Positions 33,692 through 45,486 of a stretch of DNA of 64,000 nt are shown one piece after another. The stretch covers positions 16,740,001 to 16,804,000 of the forward strand of contig JBANAY010000003.1 in NCBI GenBank assembly GCA_037952775.1. Reading direction: 5' to 3'. A program made the translations under genes and the position numbers. The notes beneath the pieces are model-generated. The model did no database searches, was not told the origin of the DNA, and saw only the letters and a program-made list of their open reading frames with translations. The DNA is from Clonostachys chloroleuca. Its lineage: Eukaryota; Ascomycota; Sordariomycetes; Hypocreales; Bionectriaceae. The first letter of the stretch is position 1; each line of letters starts with the position of its first letter.

Positions 33692-36600
33692 TTAATCCCC
33701 AAGAATACTGTCATCCCGGTCATTATTCTGCCGCTCCTCCGGCTCATCGTCGACATCCTCAATAGGATCGTCTTCCAGCTCACCCCCCAGGTCCTCTTTT
33801 TCGTTGTCAGCCACATCTTCGACGTCCTCAATTTCTTCCACCTCTAGATCATCCTCATCTTCATCATCGACCTCGATCCTCTCTTTGCTTAGAGTCTGCT
33901 TGTCTGTCTTGGCACCGCCCTTCTTCTTGTCTTGTTTGACACGCTTTGACTCATCCAGATAGCTGATGACCTCCCTGAAATTATTCCCCAGTTTTGTAGA
34001 GTTACGTTGGAGTCTGCGTCGAAGCTTGCCGGCTTCAGAGCCACGTCTGTCAATGATCTTGGCTCTGATGGCAAGAACCAACTTGGCGGCCAACTCGCAA
34101 AGCGCCTTTTCGGATTTAAGCTCCGCTGCAAAACGCTCTTCTGGGGTTAAGTTTTCGTCTTCGTCATTCTCGCCCTCATCATCCATGGGATCATCGTCAA
34201 TCGGCTCGTCGTCGTCTGCAGGCGTGTTCAAGGACTTGTCCCTCTTGCTCCGTTTGGCATATTGCTTCTCTGCTCCATCAAAGATTTGGAGCAACTCGGG
34301 GACAAGGCCAGACTCGATATCCTGGACCAGTTTCTGAAGATTGTCTGCTGAGGAGTGAGATGCAGAGCTGGATGAAGGGCGGTAGTTTTCGATAGGGGTG
34401 CGGAGAGTAGCGAAGGTGAGGTGAAGGTCGCAGAGGCAGCCGGTAGCAAATAGACGAAGCTCATCAATCGCTGCGCGGGATGAGAAGGTTTCAATTAGGT
34501 ATCGGCGGTACGTTGATCGCAAGACGAATAGGCGGTCCAGATCCTCGCCCAAAACGCCAGCACCACCGGAAATCAGTTTCGATAGACTGCGGACCTTCCA
34601 CATGAAGTAGAACTGGCAGGCTTTGATGGCGTATGACACCACTTCATCCTCAAGATCATCAATCTCATCCTCCTGAGGCTCAAATTTTCCACGATGAACG
34701 ATGTTGCTAAGAATACCAACTACAGGCGAGCTCGAGTCGTCCGACGAGCCCTCAGCTTCGAGCAACTCGATGCAATCAGAAATTCCTGACAGCTTGCTAA
34801 TCTTCATGAGAACAATCGAGAGGCTCTTCAATGAGCCAGCAGCCAGATTACCACGCGCTGAAAGCTCGCAAGTCTTGTCAATATTGCGCAATGCATTGAT
34901 ATTGCTCTCCCACAATGTGGCTAATTTGGCGTCTGTGAGTTCTTCCAATTCCTCCTGTCGGCGGGCGTGCAGAAGGGCAGCTGTGGCCTCGGAGATGACG
35001 CGGATATCGTCATGCCTGTTGAACTGCGTGCATACCTCATCAAGGAGAGCATCATATTTGCTTGTATCTTGCCGTAACTGCTGGAAAGATTCCAAGGCGA
35101 CGAAGTGTTCCAGCTGCAAAACGGTAGTTGCTGTTTCGGGCTCAGCTCCAAATTTACTTAGAAGTTGTGGAATGATATCAGATAGCTCAATCGCAATCTC
35201 TTCTTGTGCCGCCTCGATGTCGTGGCGCGGAACTCTTCGCCTTCCCTTGTCATTCGACTCAACGACGTGAGTGAGATTTAACTTGACACCAGATACCAGA
35301 ACCTGCAAAAGAATCAATTCTTCAGCCGGTGAAGGTGTTACAGCCCTCTTAAACGCTGCTTCAGGTGAATCTGCTTTTCGAGATCTTGACTTGGCCTTGG
35401 TACTTGTAGTGTGGTCAAAGAGAAGGTAGCCAGCCAGCAGCTGCCAGCGTTTGATCTCTGGGACTCTCTCATAAAGCACCTGTGACGCAAGAGAAATTCT
35501 GGTTTCCGGAGCATGGGTAGCGAGTAGATCGACCGCGACATCCAAACCAGCAAGGCCACCGGTCTGTTGGCGCTCTTCAATCTGGGAATTGTAGCCTGAC
35601 AGTGTCTCGGCGAGGCATTTGATGTTGACCCATTCCCGTCGTGGAGTGTTATAGTCATCGTCATCAGTGCTGTCAAATTCATCCAAAGCATCTGTACCAC
35701 CTAGCGCTTGGACCGTGCTTGCAAAGACTTCGTCAACGCAGGCGACGAAAAAGCCTACGACAGCCTTGCGGATTCGAATCTCATTGTCGTAAATGAGCTG
35801 TCCAATCACGTCAAGCTCCTCCGGATTAAGTAAAGCTGCTTCACGTAGCGTGTCAATAGCAGCAATTGCGGCTACGCGAACAGCCACTTCAGCATCGCGA
35901 GTGGCTATTTCAACCAGCCTGGGTCGGAATCGATCAATGAAGTGACCGAGTTGCTCAGAATCACGCTTGAAAATTCTGGCTAGTTGCTTGAGGACCTCCT
36001 GGCGTGTTGGTCCATAGGTGTCAGAGAGCATCCAACCAAGGTATCGCAGGTAGCTCGGTTCCATGAAGACTGTTGGAAGCTCCCATATCCAGTGCCCCAG
36101 CGCCTCGACACACTCAGTGCGAATCTTGGGGTCCGAGTCCCTGTATCTATGTACGAAAACGACGTCGAAATAAAGCTGGAGGATATTTGTGCATTTGTCG
36201 CGATACTCATTGGCCTCGTCAAGATTTTGCTGAAACTCGGCAGTTCTCGGCTTGTTCTTACCACGTTTTGAAGCTTGTAGTTGTTGCTCAATATTTGTGA
36301 TTCGATGGTCCAGAGTACTAGCAACCTCGACAAGGCCCGAGGTCACAGAAAGAGATATGGTTGTCGCTGTGTGGCGAAACGACCGGACGCGGGAAGAGGA
36401 CATGCTGCCTAACCAACTCTGCACGTTCTCCATCACCTCCTCATCTTTATATAAAAGCTCAGATTCATGCAAAAGCTCGACCCATGATGCAAAAAATCCC
36501 AGAAGCAAATCGCGAAATGACTTCGCTGACTTTGACCTGGATATCAGGGGATATTCTGTTTCTTGTTGCTATTGATGAGAGCCAGGTTAGCCTCCGGGGG

Positions 36601-37344
36601 GGAGACTTCAATAATGCAGGGATAACGCGTACCTCTAAATAAGAATTTTCAAGATCACGAAGTCTGTTCGGAATGTTGTCCGGATCGCGGATATCATCAA
36701 TTGTGACTTCCTGCTCACACCCGATGCACTGCAGAACACAATTGATGAGATCGAGGAGGGCAACCGTCGTGTCTTTTCTGTAGCTCTCTAGCCACTGCTG
36801 AGCGACAGTATCGGAAGAGTTGCCCTGCGAGAAAATTTCAGCTTGAGAGATAAGTTAGCCATGCAATTCTTAGGTTTCACGAAGGGGTCAGAAGGGCTGG
36901 CACGGTACCATAGAGGCCGGTTCCCTTGTCGCCTGTGTCAAGTCTGACGACCTTCTTGGGCATTCGAGGAAGCGTAACAGTGTTGTTTGCCGTGGCGTGT
37001 TGCGTGCCATTGATCTTGGGCTTCTTGGCTGAAGGTTTCTTTGCGCGCTTGGTTTGCGACGATTTCCTTGCCCTCCTGGAGGGGGCAGGCTCGTCGTCGG
37101 AAAGCTGATCAGCTTCGTCGCTTTCGTCGTCGACCTCTGGGTCATCGTTCTCGTCGTCCTCCCCTTCTTCACCGGCGTCGCGCTTGCGTTTCGCGATTGA
37201 TGAGGGCCCCGCGGCTTCAGGTGAGAACTTGTCGGGGGCTCTCACGACGCGTCCCGAACGGCGACGCGCCGCTGTGTCGGGGTCTGGACTCGGATTGCCG
37301 TTGCTGTCCATAATTTGTCGCAGAGGTAAACGAGCAGTCTGCAT
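33692..37344 (-). CDS. SCC3: Cohesin subunit SCC3/SA (STAG domain)
   Basis: HEAT-repeat subunit of the cohesin ring that holds sister chromatids together and binds DNA and the kleisin. Exons on the minus strand are 36909-37344, 36633-36841 and 33692-36568, giving 1173 residues. The N-terminus is acidic with basic nuclear-type stretches (KRAKKPSAKKPK). The STAG/stromalin region follows (about 240-420), including VHRYRDSDPKIRTECVEALGHWIWELPTVF and YLRYLGWMLSDTYGPTRQEVLKQL, then a long helical array. The C-terminus is very acidic (DDEDEDDLEVEEIEDVEDV). Introns of 67 and 64 bp have standard ends, and the sum of exons is a multiple of three. The start could instead be the Met at 37311 (MDSNGNPSP), 11 codons downstream. 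Confidence 0.93.
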
Positions 37345-38226
37345 CTGCAGGAGCCAAAACCAGGCGTAATAGTCCTGATCCGGTGGTGGTGTGGTCGCCT
37401 CGCGTTATGGGGATGTTTTCCACGGCCGGTGGAAGCGATTGAAAGTGGAATTGGCGACCCGCTGGGCGCGTTGAGAGTTGCACCGCCGCAAAAGGGTTTA
37501 TTTGGGCAGGAGCACTGGAGCTGATGTGCCGCACGGCAGATTGTCGGATAAATTGCTTTACTCTCTGTGCCTTCCAAATCAACGTTTGAGAAATAATGCA
37601 GAGGCAGGTACGAGTAAGCAATCACACGCACTGCAAAGAATTGGGCATTCGCGCTCAAATCGTAATTGACCCAATTTTCCAATGCGCTCTTAGTATCGTC
37701 ATTCCCCTGTTTCTTCAACGCACCATCTCTACTTACCTTACCTTCCAGTGCATTGGCAGCCACACGCCATCTGAGTGTCGGACCAGGTGGCGCGTCCGGG
37801 TAATGAAGTATTCAATGATTTGTGCCATGCACCTACCTGTGCTTACCTACATGTAATTGGACACTCTTCTCCGCGTTCCTTATTTTGTTGACCAGCGCGA
37901 AGAGCCATTGATACATGTCATAAATAATAGTCCAGAGTTTCGACAACCACAGCAGTTACTGGCTACTTACGTAATGTACTCAGATGCGTACGGGTGTGTT
38001 CTTATCAGAGCTGCCTATCTTCATCGTAGCCCAATTCATCCCTCACGTCCATCAACAAAATGGATCTCTTTCTTCGCCGAATTGCATAACTTGGCTATGA
38101 TCCGCTCTCGATTGGAGGCTGTAATGTCGCTCCCGTTGTAGACCGATGAATAGATGATGTCCTGATTTCAGCATCCAAAGATTCTTCGCAACTCACAGCA
38201 AAGAGACGGCCCGGCGCAATACAAAC
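37345..38226. promoter_or_regulatory. Divergent promoter region, SCC3 and ureD
   Basis: 882 bp between divergent genes. No coding frame of note and no clear repeat. Confidence 0.5.
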
Positions 38227-39216
38227 ATGGGTTCTCCTTTCCCAGCCTCCTCATCTCGCGCTGGCGATGGCCGTCTCGTGGTCAGATTGTCCCCAGCTGG
38301 GACTAGCAGTCTCGAGGCAATGACATACCAGTATCCTCTGAAACTGATATCCCCCTCTCCGTCTGCGGATCAGAAGAGCGTCTTGGTATTTATCCTATCG
38401 TATGGCGGTGGTTTGGTGGGAGGCGATAGCGTCAACCTCTCAATTCGTGTCCACGAGAAATCCAAGCTTAGCCTCGTTACGCAGGGCCATACCAAGGTGT
38501 TCAAGTCGCCGTCACCTGACGTCGTAACGAGTCAAACCCTGCAAGTGCGAGTAGATGATGATGCTTCTCTTTGCCTCCTACCAGACCCAGTCCAGCCATT
38601 TGAAAGCAGCGTGTACGTCCAAACGCAAATTTTCAAACTTGCACCACGGGCGTCGATATGTTTCCTAGACTGGGTGACCCAAGGTCGAAGTGCTCGAGGG
38701 GAAGACTGGAGCTTCATCCGATGGACCGGCCGCAACGAGATATGGCAAAGAGAAGATGAAGCAGCCGGCAAGGATAGACTCCTGGTCAGGGACACCGTGG
38801 TCCTCTCTGGCCCCGATAGCCTTCTCCTAGGACGTCCTTTGAAAGAAACAATGCATAAGACGGGTGTTTTCGGCACCCTTCTTCTCAGGGGCCATTTGAT
38901 GAAACCGGTTGGCGATTTCTTCCTAGGCGAATTCGCAGCCCTTCCCCGCATTGGAGCTCGAGACTTTCGGTCCGCCGAAGACAAAGCTCAAGAAGAGGCA
39001 GCTCAGTCCGAGTCAGAACGCTGGAGCTCGAACAGGATACAGAAGGAGAAGGAGGAAGGCGTTTTATGGTCTGCAGCTAACGTCCGAGGTTGTGTCATCG
39101 TCAAGTTTGGCGCAAAGACTGTCGAAGCTGGGAGGAATTGGATTGGCAGCATGCTTATAAGAGAAGGCACCATTGCACATCATTTCGGCAGTGAGGCCTT
39201 GATGTGTGTACATTAA
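38227..39216 (+). CDS. ureD: Urease accessory protein UreD
   Basis: Single-exon 329-residue chaperone. With UreF and UreG it loads nickel into the urease active site; it acts in the cytosol, and urease hydrolyses urea to ammonia and carbon dioxide. Family features are visible: the early YQYPLKLI segment, ILSYGGGLVGGDSVNLSIRVHEKSKLSLVTQGHTKVFKS (the most conserved UreD block), and LPDPVQPFESSVYVQTQIFKL. The C-terminal region contains the VRGCVIVKFGAKTVEAGRNWI segment. Length is in the normal fungal range. The neighbours are unrelated to nitrogen use, as is common in fungi, where urease genes are scattered. Confidence 0.93.
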   Translation: MGSPFPASSSRAGDGRLVVRLSPAGTSSLEAMTYQYPLKLISPSPSADQKSVLVFILSYGGGLVGGDSVNLSIRVHEKSKLSLVTQGHTKVFKSPSPDVVTSQTLQVRVDDDASLCLLPDPVQPFESSVYVQTQIFKLAPRASICFLDWVTQGRSARGEDWSFIRWTGRNEIWQREDEAAGKDRLLVRDTVVLSGPDSLLLGRPLKETMHKTGVFGTLLLRGHLMKPVGDFFLGEFAALPRIGARDFRSAEDKAQEEAAQSESERWSSNRIQKEKEEGVLWSAANVRGCVIVKFGAKTVEAGRNWIGSMLIREGTIAHHFGSEALMCVH

Positions 39217-39607
39217 TAAATTGCAAACCAAAAGTAGATATGCTATTTGATAGATGTACCAATGTGCAATGGAATATTTCTTTCTACATACGCACAATAT
39301 AGCGACCAAGCCTTAATGAAAACCTATACAAGTATATATAAAAGCAGGTGCTGCTTATACCAACTCTCTCTCTCCCTGTGCAGATATTAAATCATCGAAA
39401 TGCATACAGCGCCTGGCGCAAGTCTTAGTGGGCTTGGATCGCTATCAGCTAATCGGCGGGGCACATACAGGGATGCGTCACTGACCCCACCAAAAAGTGT
39501 AGTTCAGCCCGCCAAAATTTACAGCGTCGGAGTCAGACAAGCTCTTGAGCAATCGATTGCAGTCATCTCCATCTCTCCAACAATTGCTCCCCAGAACCCT
39601 CACCATA
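39217..39607. promoter_or_regulatory. ureD 3' region and RPC53 promoter
   Basis: 391 bp, AT-rich on the left (likely 3' UTR of ureD), with a CT run (TCTCTCTCTC near 39365) in the promoter part. Confidence 0.5.
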
Positions 39608-41262
39608 ATGAACCGCGGTCGAGGGTCGGGCAGAGGAGCCCGCGGGGCCGCCAGTTCCGCCGCCTCAGCCAGCTCCAGGCCGGCAGCAGCACCCGCCGCA
39701 TCTACCACTACCAGAGGAGCCTCCACGGCCGCCTCACGAGCCACGCGGGCACCCACCGTCGGCCGGTTCCGTCCCAAGAACATCCGCAGAGATGAGGCTG
39801 AACGATTGGATCTTGCGAGACAAGAGGAGAAGAAGGCCCAAGAGAGAGATGCCGAGGAGCGCCGCGCCCGGGGCCGTTCGCGGTTCCGTAGCAAGCGCAG
39901 CCGTGGAAATGCGATGGGCGCTCGGGGGGGTCGCGGAGGAATAGTAGGTGCTGCCACCGGGCCTTTTTCAGGTGGAATATCTGGTATGTTTCCCCGTCCT
40001 TATGTTTCTTCACGGTCCCGCATCTTGGTGAATAGTAGGCTTACGGGCTCATAGGTAGCGCAGGTGGTTGGTTTGGAGGCGGCGGCGGCGGCAGCGGTGG
40101 TGGTGGTGGTGGTGGTGGTGGTGGTTTCAGAATGGGCGGCGGCGGCGGTTCATATCGAGGCGCCAAATCTGAGGGCGAGGGCTTCAGGGAAGCCAACCGA
40201 TATCGTGAAGCAAGAATCAATGCCGACAAACTACACACCATGGCGGCAGAGGAGGAGCTTGGAAGCGAGGATGAAGCTACCATGGTCGCCCTCACATCGC
40301 GTCCCGCGGACGTTATGCCAATGGGTATCTACCGAACCGAACATAAGGAGGTCGGAGTCGTGGTTGCCACAACGAAAGAGTTGGAAGCCGCAGAGAACGC
40401 CGCCGAAGAAGAGGAAAGCTTGTGGGTTGATGAGGATATGCCAACACGGCCCATTCCTGAGCAAGCCAGGGAGGAGGGCATCTGGGACACAGGAGACAAC
40501 GGCCCTACTGTCATTAAGAAGGAGGATGCCGACGACTCGATGGATATCGATCCCAGCCTCGCTTCGCCTGAGGATGCGAAGAAACCTCTAGTCGAGATCA
40601 AAGTCAAGAAGACAGCGCCCCAGGACCCCGAAGAAGCTATCATTCAGTCGGATTTACATCTACTAGCAAGTGAGCTCGGCACCATCGCCATTGCTCCGAA
40701 AGAGGGAGGGGAGGAAAAGCCAGAGGAAGCCCCTATGGATAAGGACGGACGCCTGTACCTTTGGCAATTCCCGCCACTCCTCCCACCACTGAAGAAAAGC
40801 GCAGAAGCGAAAACCAAGCCCAGGGTTAAGGACGAGCCTCAAGACTTAGATATGCTGAACTCTGCACCCACCGCGCCGATTGATCTCACTGCAGAACAGG
40901 CCGGCGAACCCGAACCTGAGGCAGACGATGACGAGGTGGATGACGGCAAGGGATTCCTGTCATCCATGCTTTCGGAGGGTGGAATGATTGGTGAGCTCAA
41001 GGTACGAAAGTCTGGCAAGGTTGAGCTGGACTGGGGCGGCCAGATTCTAGAAGTGAGCCCAGCTACGGCAATGAACTTCTTAACGACTGCGGTAATAGTA
41101 GAAGAAAATGACTCCAAGGTCGATCCTAACGCCGTCGGGGGCGAGAGTGTGGGAATGGGAAAGATCATGGGCCGGTTCGTCCTTGCGCCTGTTTGGGGTG
41201 AAGAAGACGACTGGGAGGTCGCGCCAGAGGAACTGGTAGTAGATGAAGGCACGGAAAATTAA
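39608..41262 (+). CDS. RPC53: RNA polymerase III subunit RPC4/Rpc53
   Basis: Subunit of RNA polymerase III involved in termination and reinitiation on tRNA and 5S genes. Exons are 39608-39983 and 40055-41262 (71 bp intron), giving 527 residues. The N-terminus is Arg/Gly/Ser/Ala-rich with the RPC4 signature GRFRPKNIRRDEAERL. A glycine tract (40078-40125) is followed by acidic and charged regions. The C-terminal RPC4 domain, which docks with the TFIIF-beta-like Rpc37 partner, shows LYLWQFPPLLPPL, IGELKVRKSGKVELDWGGQILEV and GRFVLAPVWGEEDDWEV. The start is the ATG that gives MNRGRGSGRGARG. Confidence 0.92.
40078..40125 (+). repeat. GGC/GGT coding repeat (poly-Gly)
   Basis: A run of GGC codons, one AGC, then ten GGT codons in RPC53 exon 2. 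It is low-complexity and likely variable in length between strains. Confidence 0.9.
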
Positions 41263-41885
41263 TGAGCGAAAAGTGTGATAAACAGGAGTTCGGATTATGT
41301 ATACCATTTTCTCTGTGCAACTGCAAGGGGACCAAAGGTCGAAAATGGGATTAATAGAGGAAATAAAAGGAAAGACACCCTCCTTTGGTGATTTTTTGAC
41401 GCTAAAAAGACTCTCAACCCAGAGGAGATACCCTCTGGGCAACTATCCTCACAGGTTTGAATATCAAACATAAGGTTCTCCTTTCCCAACTTCAAGACCC
41501 TGTCGGCCAACAGGAAAAAGAACCGCCACATTGAAGCACTAAATAACATTAAGCAAAAAAAAGCAAGGCGATACTGTCACATCCTTTTCACCAAATGTCT
41601 AATCTCCATAGTTGGCCGATCGTCCCATCCCCAAAGCCTACAAGGCTACATGGACCGCTCACTCCAGCCAGCCAGAGGTTCTATTCCAGAGTGGTCAGCA
41701 TGCAGTCTGCCTTCCGTATCCTCCCACTACTGCGAGGATGCTCTTTGTGAAAGTCAAGGCTCTTTTCCAGTATCATCCAGTTGCACATGTTGCGGCTTGG
41801 CGGCGTCGTGATGGAAACAAAAGATGGTAGCCGGGCCGGTGTCGTGTGTGAGCGGCATGTCATTGATGCCATAGAACTGGAGAAA
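41263..41885. other. Convergent intergenic region
   Basis: 623 bp between RPC53 (+) and the rhodopsin-like gene (-). It holds both 3' regions. A minus-strand frame here extends past the stop of the rhodopsin-like gene in another frame, without recognised similarity. Confidence 0.45.
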
Positions 41886-43146
41886 TCACCTCTGTCGGTC
41901 TGGTCGAGGTTCCAACGCTTGCAGGTCCACTCCTTCAATGTTCTCGCAGGTGTCTGAAGAATCGAAACCTCGGACACGCAAGACACGGAGAAGGGGGCGG
42001 ATAGTGGCCAGGCTCGCGGCTATGATGGCAAGGGCAGCCTCGATGATGGTCCATATCATGGCATCTGTGCCAGCATCTTCGTCAAAGTCAAAAGATATTC
42101 ATTATTTGTAGTGGGCCAGTTGGTTGTGAGAATAGTTCTGGGTACATACAAAGCACATCGTCGAGGTTAGCCATGGTTGGGAGCAATCGGATCCGAACAG
42201 TGGTTGCCACACTTGCACTGCTCACGAATCAGCAGGGCAATTAATATGTATTTTGCCAGATAGGACGAACAAGATTCCCATTCCAAGAATTAGAACCACA
42301 GTGGCCTTCGCCTGTATAGTCATCTTGACCTTCCAAACCATTGGAATAGGGATAAGGGCCTAGCGACGTGTGAGCGGCTCTCCTGTTATTCTTTCGTTTT
42401 GATACAGCCTTCAGAGAGAACGGCAGCCGGGATAGAAGATCTGCTCACATAGAAGAAGTCCGTCACTATCGTGATAGCACTCATGACGTACGCCACAACA
42501 ACAATTTCATCCGGCTGAACACACTGTCCATACATAATACGATAATCCCACTGCTTCTCGACTGGGATACACTGGAAGATATTCCAGAAGAAAACAACGG
42601 CACTGGAGATGAATATAAGTGCCAAACTCGCCCTGATTATCCGCACGTACGCTGTCATATGAATGGTGATGCGCAACAGGAAGAATCCAATACTCAGTTT
42701 GATCAACAGCATCAGCACGATATACATGCTGATTGCCAGGGCCTGCCACTTGGCCAAGTCAACATAATCGAAGAAATTTTGAAGTTCGTGCATCCAATTC
42801 TCACCTTGAGTGCGGCGACTTCACGATCAGCATCCTCTATAGCGGCATTATGACGGCCTATACCCGCCTCAAGCCCAGCATAGAGAAAGCCTGAGTATAT
42901 TGTGAAAGTCACCTTACAGACAGTCAGTTCAGAAAGAGTCTCCATCGCCAAACCACATGAAATATCTGTAGCACTTACTTGGGCAATAAGCATGATCCAA
43001 TCATCGGTACAAAAGGAACGAATCAGATACGCCCTGGTATAAGTCCGGAGAGTGACGGCAATCCACGACAAAGCCAAGAAGACGAAATTCGTTATCAGCA
43101 GGCGTGTGCCGTTCGTCTCGGAGAGATCAACGCCGGGATTCTCCAT
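41886..43146 (-). CDS. Fungal rhodopsin-like seven-transmembrane protein (PTH11-related integral membrane family)
   Basis: Predicted 307-residue plasma-membrane protein of the fungal rhodopsin domain family; some members act in surface or nutrient sensing. Six exons on the minus strand: 42979-43146, 42805-42912, 42449-42748, 42271-42359, 42150-42217 and 41886-42076. The exon sum, 924 bases, is a multiple of three. Family landmarks are WIAVTLRTYTR after TM1, FCTDDWIMLIAQ, ALKWQALAISMYIVLMLLIKLSIGFFLLRI, the IFQCIPVEKQWD loop Cys and YGQC, ALIPIPMVWKVKM, and IWTIIEAALAIIAASLATIRPLLR at the end of TM7. The second intron acceptor (CCAAG before TGGCAG) is chosen because it produces the conserved ALKW junction. 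Ligand and function are unknown. Confidence 0.82.
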
Positions 43147-44366
43147 AACTAATCCTGATAAAAAATGTCAAGACTTATTCCTTCGGATCAGTTAGGAGAG
43201 GAGAGGAGTGGAAGTCTTTTAAAGTCGAGCGGCCACGAGCGAGCGATATAAACCGCTCTGTCGTAGCCATTGGGAACGTAGCAAGTAACGAGATAAACAC
43301 AGGTCCACCACATCTGCAAGCAAATGAACGGAGCTATCAACATTGAACTCGGATCATGGCCTCGCCAAGGACCCATATCAACCACGCAAACTCCGTTTGC
43401 TCTGGCCAAACTGGTCTACAAAAGGCGTCTGTAGTATCGAGCCAGTACCAAATTCACGCCAGCGAAACCCGGCAGATCGTGAGCGCACAAATTTTGTCTT
43501 GCATCGTGTCACAGGAAGGAGAGAGAGCAACAAGCAGCTATGGAAGCACGAATAGTTTGTACGTCATGTATGCAGGTACAAGCTAGGGATCATGAAATGG
43601 ACAGCCTCCCGACATTAAATGACAATACATCAGATTGGCCCTAGCCGCCAATTGCGGAAGGGCTAGAGGGACAAAGGTATCAGAATCAAACACCTCCCCG
43701 CAACCAGCTATGCGCCAGGCTCGCCTTCGCTCGTCTAGCCGTAGCACAGAGTCCGGAGCATCACACCCTTTTTATCCGATTGGAGTCCAATTGAAACGGT
43801 TGTTAGACTAGTGAGGCTCTTCACAGAAGAAAGCATGTTTTTGCGTGGTAAGTAGTAAGTGTGAGAGCTATGCAGTTATGTGGCAGCTGCTAAAGAAAAA
43901 GGGAATTCCCAAACGCCAAGAATTCAACAACTTGACACTATACCCAGCATCATAATACATTGAACTTCAGCCTTTTTGCCCAGATACGAGGCTTACGCCC
44001 GGCTGTACGTAAGGTTCAACACCAATAATAGCTTGTGCCCGGCATAATGACTCTTTCGTCGACTTAATTCCTTTCATGAACCTTAAAATACTGCTTTCTA
44101 TCTATTTAAAAGTCGCCATCCCCAGCCTAGCTGAACCGCACAGCTCAAATCTACATCGACAATCCGTCTATTACATCGCTACTCAGTCAAGTCAGTCGAG
44201 TCTCGCAGATCGCTGCCTTCATCGCTCCAACTCAGGTCTCAAACATCCCACCGAGCCTGCGCTTGCCATCAAATCTCGCCCGATCTACTCTGAACTTGAC
44301 CAACTACAAATACAAAGATGCCAAAGAACAAACCGCAGGTGGCAGTGCCCAGGGATGGGCAGCTGG

Positions 44367-44621
44367 ATAACTTGCTAATCTTAGGGCTCCCTAAGATACC
44401 TAAATACAAGCAATCACAAGCTTATAGGTACTGCCAAGTCAGTCGGATCAACTAAAACCCTAACTGCTAAAGTTGAGCGGACTACCTACATAGCTTGCTG
44501 TTTTAGGGCAGGCAAGTTCTGAAAGGCTTCTAGGTCTCAGTTGATCCAACTGCCTTCGCAGCACCTATGAGCTTGTGATCGCTTGTATTTATCTTAGGAA
44601 GCCCTAAGCTTAGCAGGTTAT
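44367..44621. mobile_element. MITE-like inverted-repeat element
   Basis: The left arm 44367-44453 and right arm 44539-44621 are inverted copies of about 83 aligned bases, with about nine mismatches and one 4-base gap by eye. An 85 bp spacer separates them. Each arm contains its own small palindrome built on CTTAGGG/CCCTAAG. No coding capacity. No clear target-site duplication was found, so the exact ends are uncertain, and the class (MITE, solo foldback or other) is an inference. Confidence 0.7.
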
Positions 44622-44647
44622 TCTCTGAAGGCTTCTAGGTCTCAGTT
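44523..44647 (+). repeat. Pair of 20-base direct repeats at the element
   Basis: The 20 bases at 44523-44542 (AAGGCTTCTAGGTCTCAGTT) recur exactly at 44628-44647, once inside the element spacer/right arm and once just outside the right arm. The second copy looks like the beginning of a further, truncated arm. This suggests a nested or duplicated insertion. Confidence 0.75.
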
Positions 44648-45486
44648 AACCGTACTGCATGTTTTTGTGCTTGGTGCCATTGAACACAACAACGAAATCG
44701 TTAATGATCCAGGTATAAGGATTTGTTTCACGTGTGTCAAAGACAAGTATGACAGGCACTGCTTATTCGTCGCTAACAAGCCCGGTTTTCAGCTGAGTGA
44801 TTGATCAAAATGATGGATCTCACAGGCCAAAAAAGGCCGCAATGTGCCACCTACACCGAGTCCAAAGCGCTTCTAACGCATAAAATAGTCGCACAGCATT
44901 TGCAGATCAGAAGCGAAGTCGCATAAAGGCGGGTTCAAAAGGGGAAAGGAGGCGCATACATTATTAGTACCTAAACCCAAATCAACCAGAAGCACAGGCA
45001 AGGGAAAAAGAAAACCCCAGGACACTCGGACGTAACTGCGACAGGTTGAGTTACAGACCACCTGCTGTTTGACGATGTTTTTGTAGGACTGATGAAGCCC
45101 GCTGGAGACGAGGCTGTTGCAGCGAGTTACTGCCAGCAACCTTGAACATGCATGGAACGTTACTGATGCGACAGCGTATAATGGGATGGACAATCACCTA
45201 ATTCTAGCGGCTATTGCACTGGTTAGTGGTCACTCCCCTATCCGCATCCCCCATCCACAGCATGGATCCAATGCAACGGCGGATACCACGGGAGCGGCTG
45301 TAGAACCATCCACAATATATAACGCAACAGAACGATCCGAATACCAACTGCTGTGCCTGGGACTAAGGTGCTACAAGCCAAAGGCCGATCCATCCAGAAC
45401 CCCGCTTCGTGTACACCCACTGAGCTTGTATCTCGTTTTCACGTGCCGCCCAAACACAAGCAGCCCAGTCGCATCACGGCCAGCGA

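Larger units (their letters stand above)
44318..44804 (+). pseudogene. Candidate small Cys-containing ORF interrupted by inverted-repeat element
   Basis: A leader-like sequence precedes an ATG at 44318 opening MPKNKPQVAVPRDGQLDN, and the frame then runs into the inverted-repeat element. After the element an open frame (ending TGA at 44802-44804) reads GAIEHNNEIVNDPG followed by ICFTCVKDKYDRHCLF and ANKPGFQLSD, with a C-x2-C and a later Cys that look protein-like. The two parts are in different frames. My inference is one small gene of about 65-70 codons split by insertion. I do not recognise the family, and chance open frames cannot be excluded. Confidence 0.3.
43147..45486. promoter_or_regulatory. 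2.3 kb interval with repeat element and possible broken small gene
   Basis: Holds the promoter of the rhodopsin-like gene on the left, an inverted-repeat element at 44367-44621 inside a candidate small ORF, and the promoter of the kynurenine formamidase gene on the right. No other recognisable frame. Confidence 0.45.

Noticed and set aside
44455..44463. CCCTAA/TTAGGG telomere-like words in the inverted-repeat element
   Set aside because: Only single units are present, not tandem arrays, so this is not an interstitial telomere; the words belong to small palindromes in the arms.
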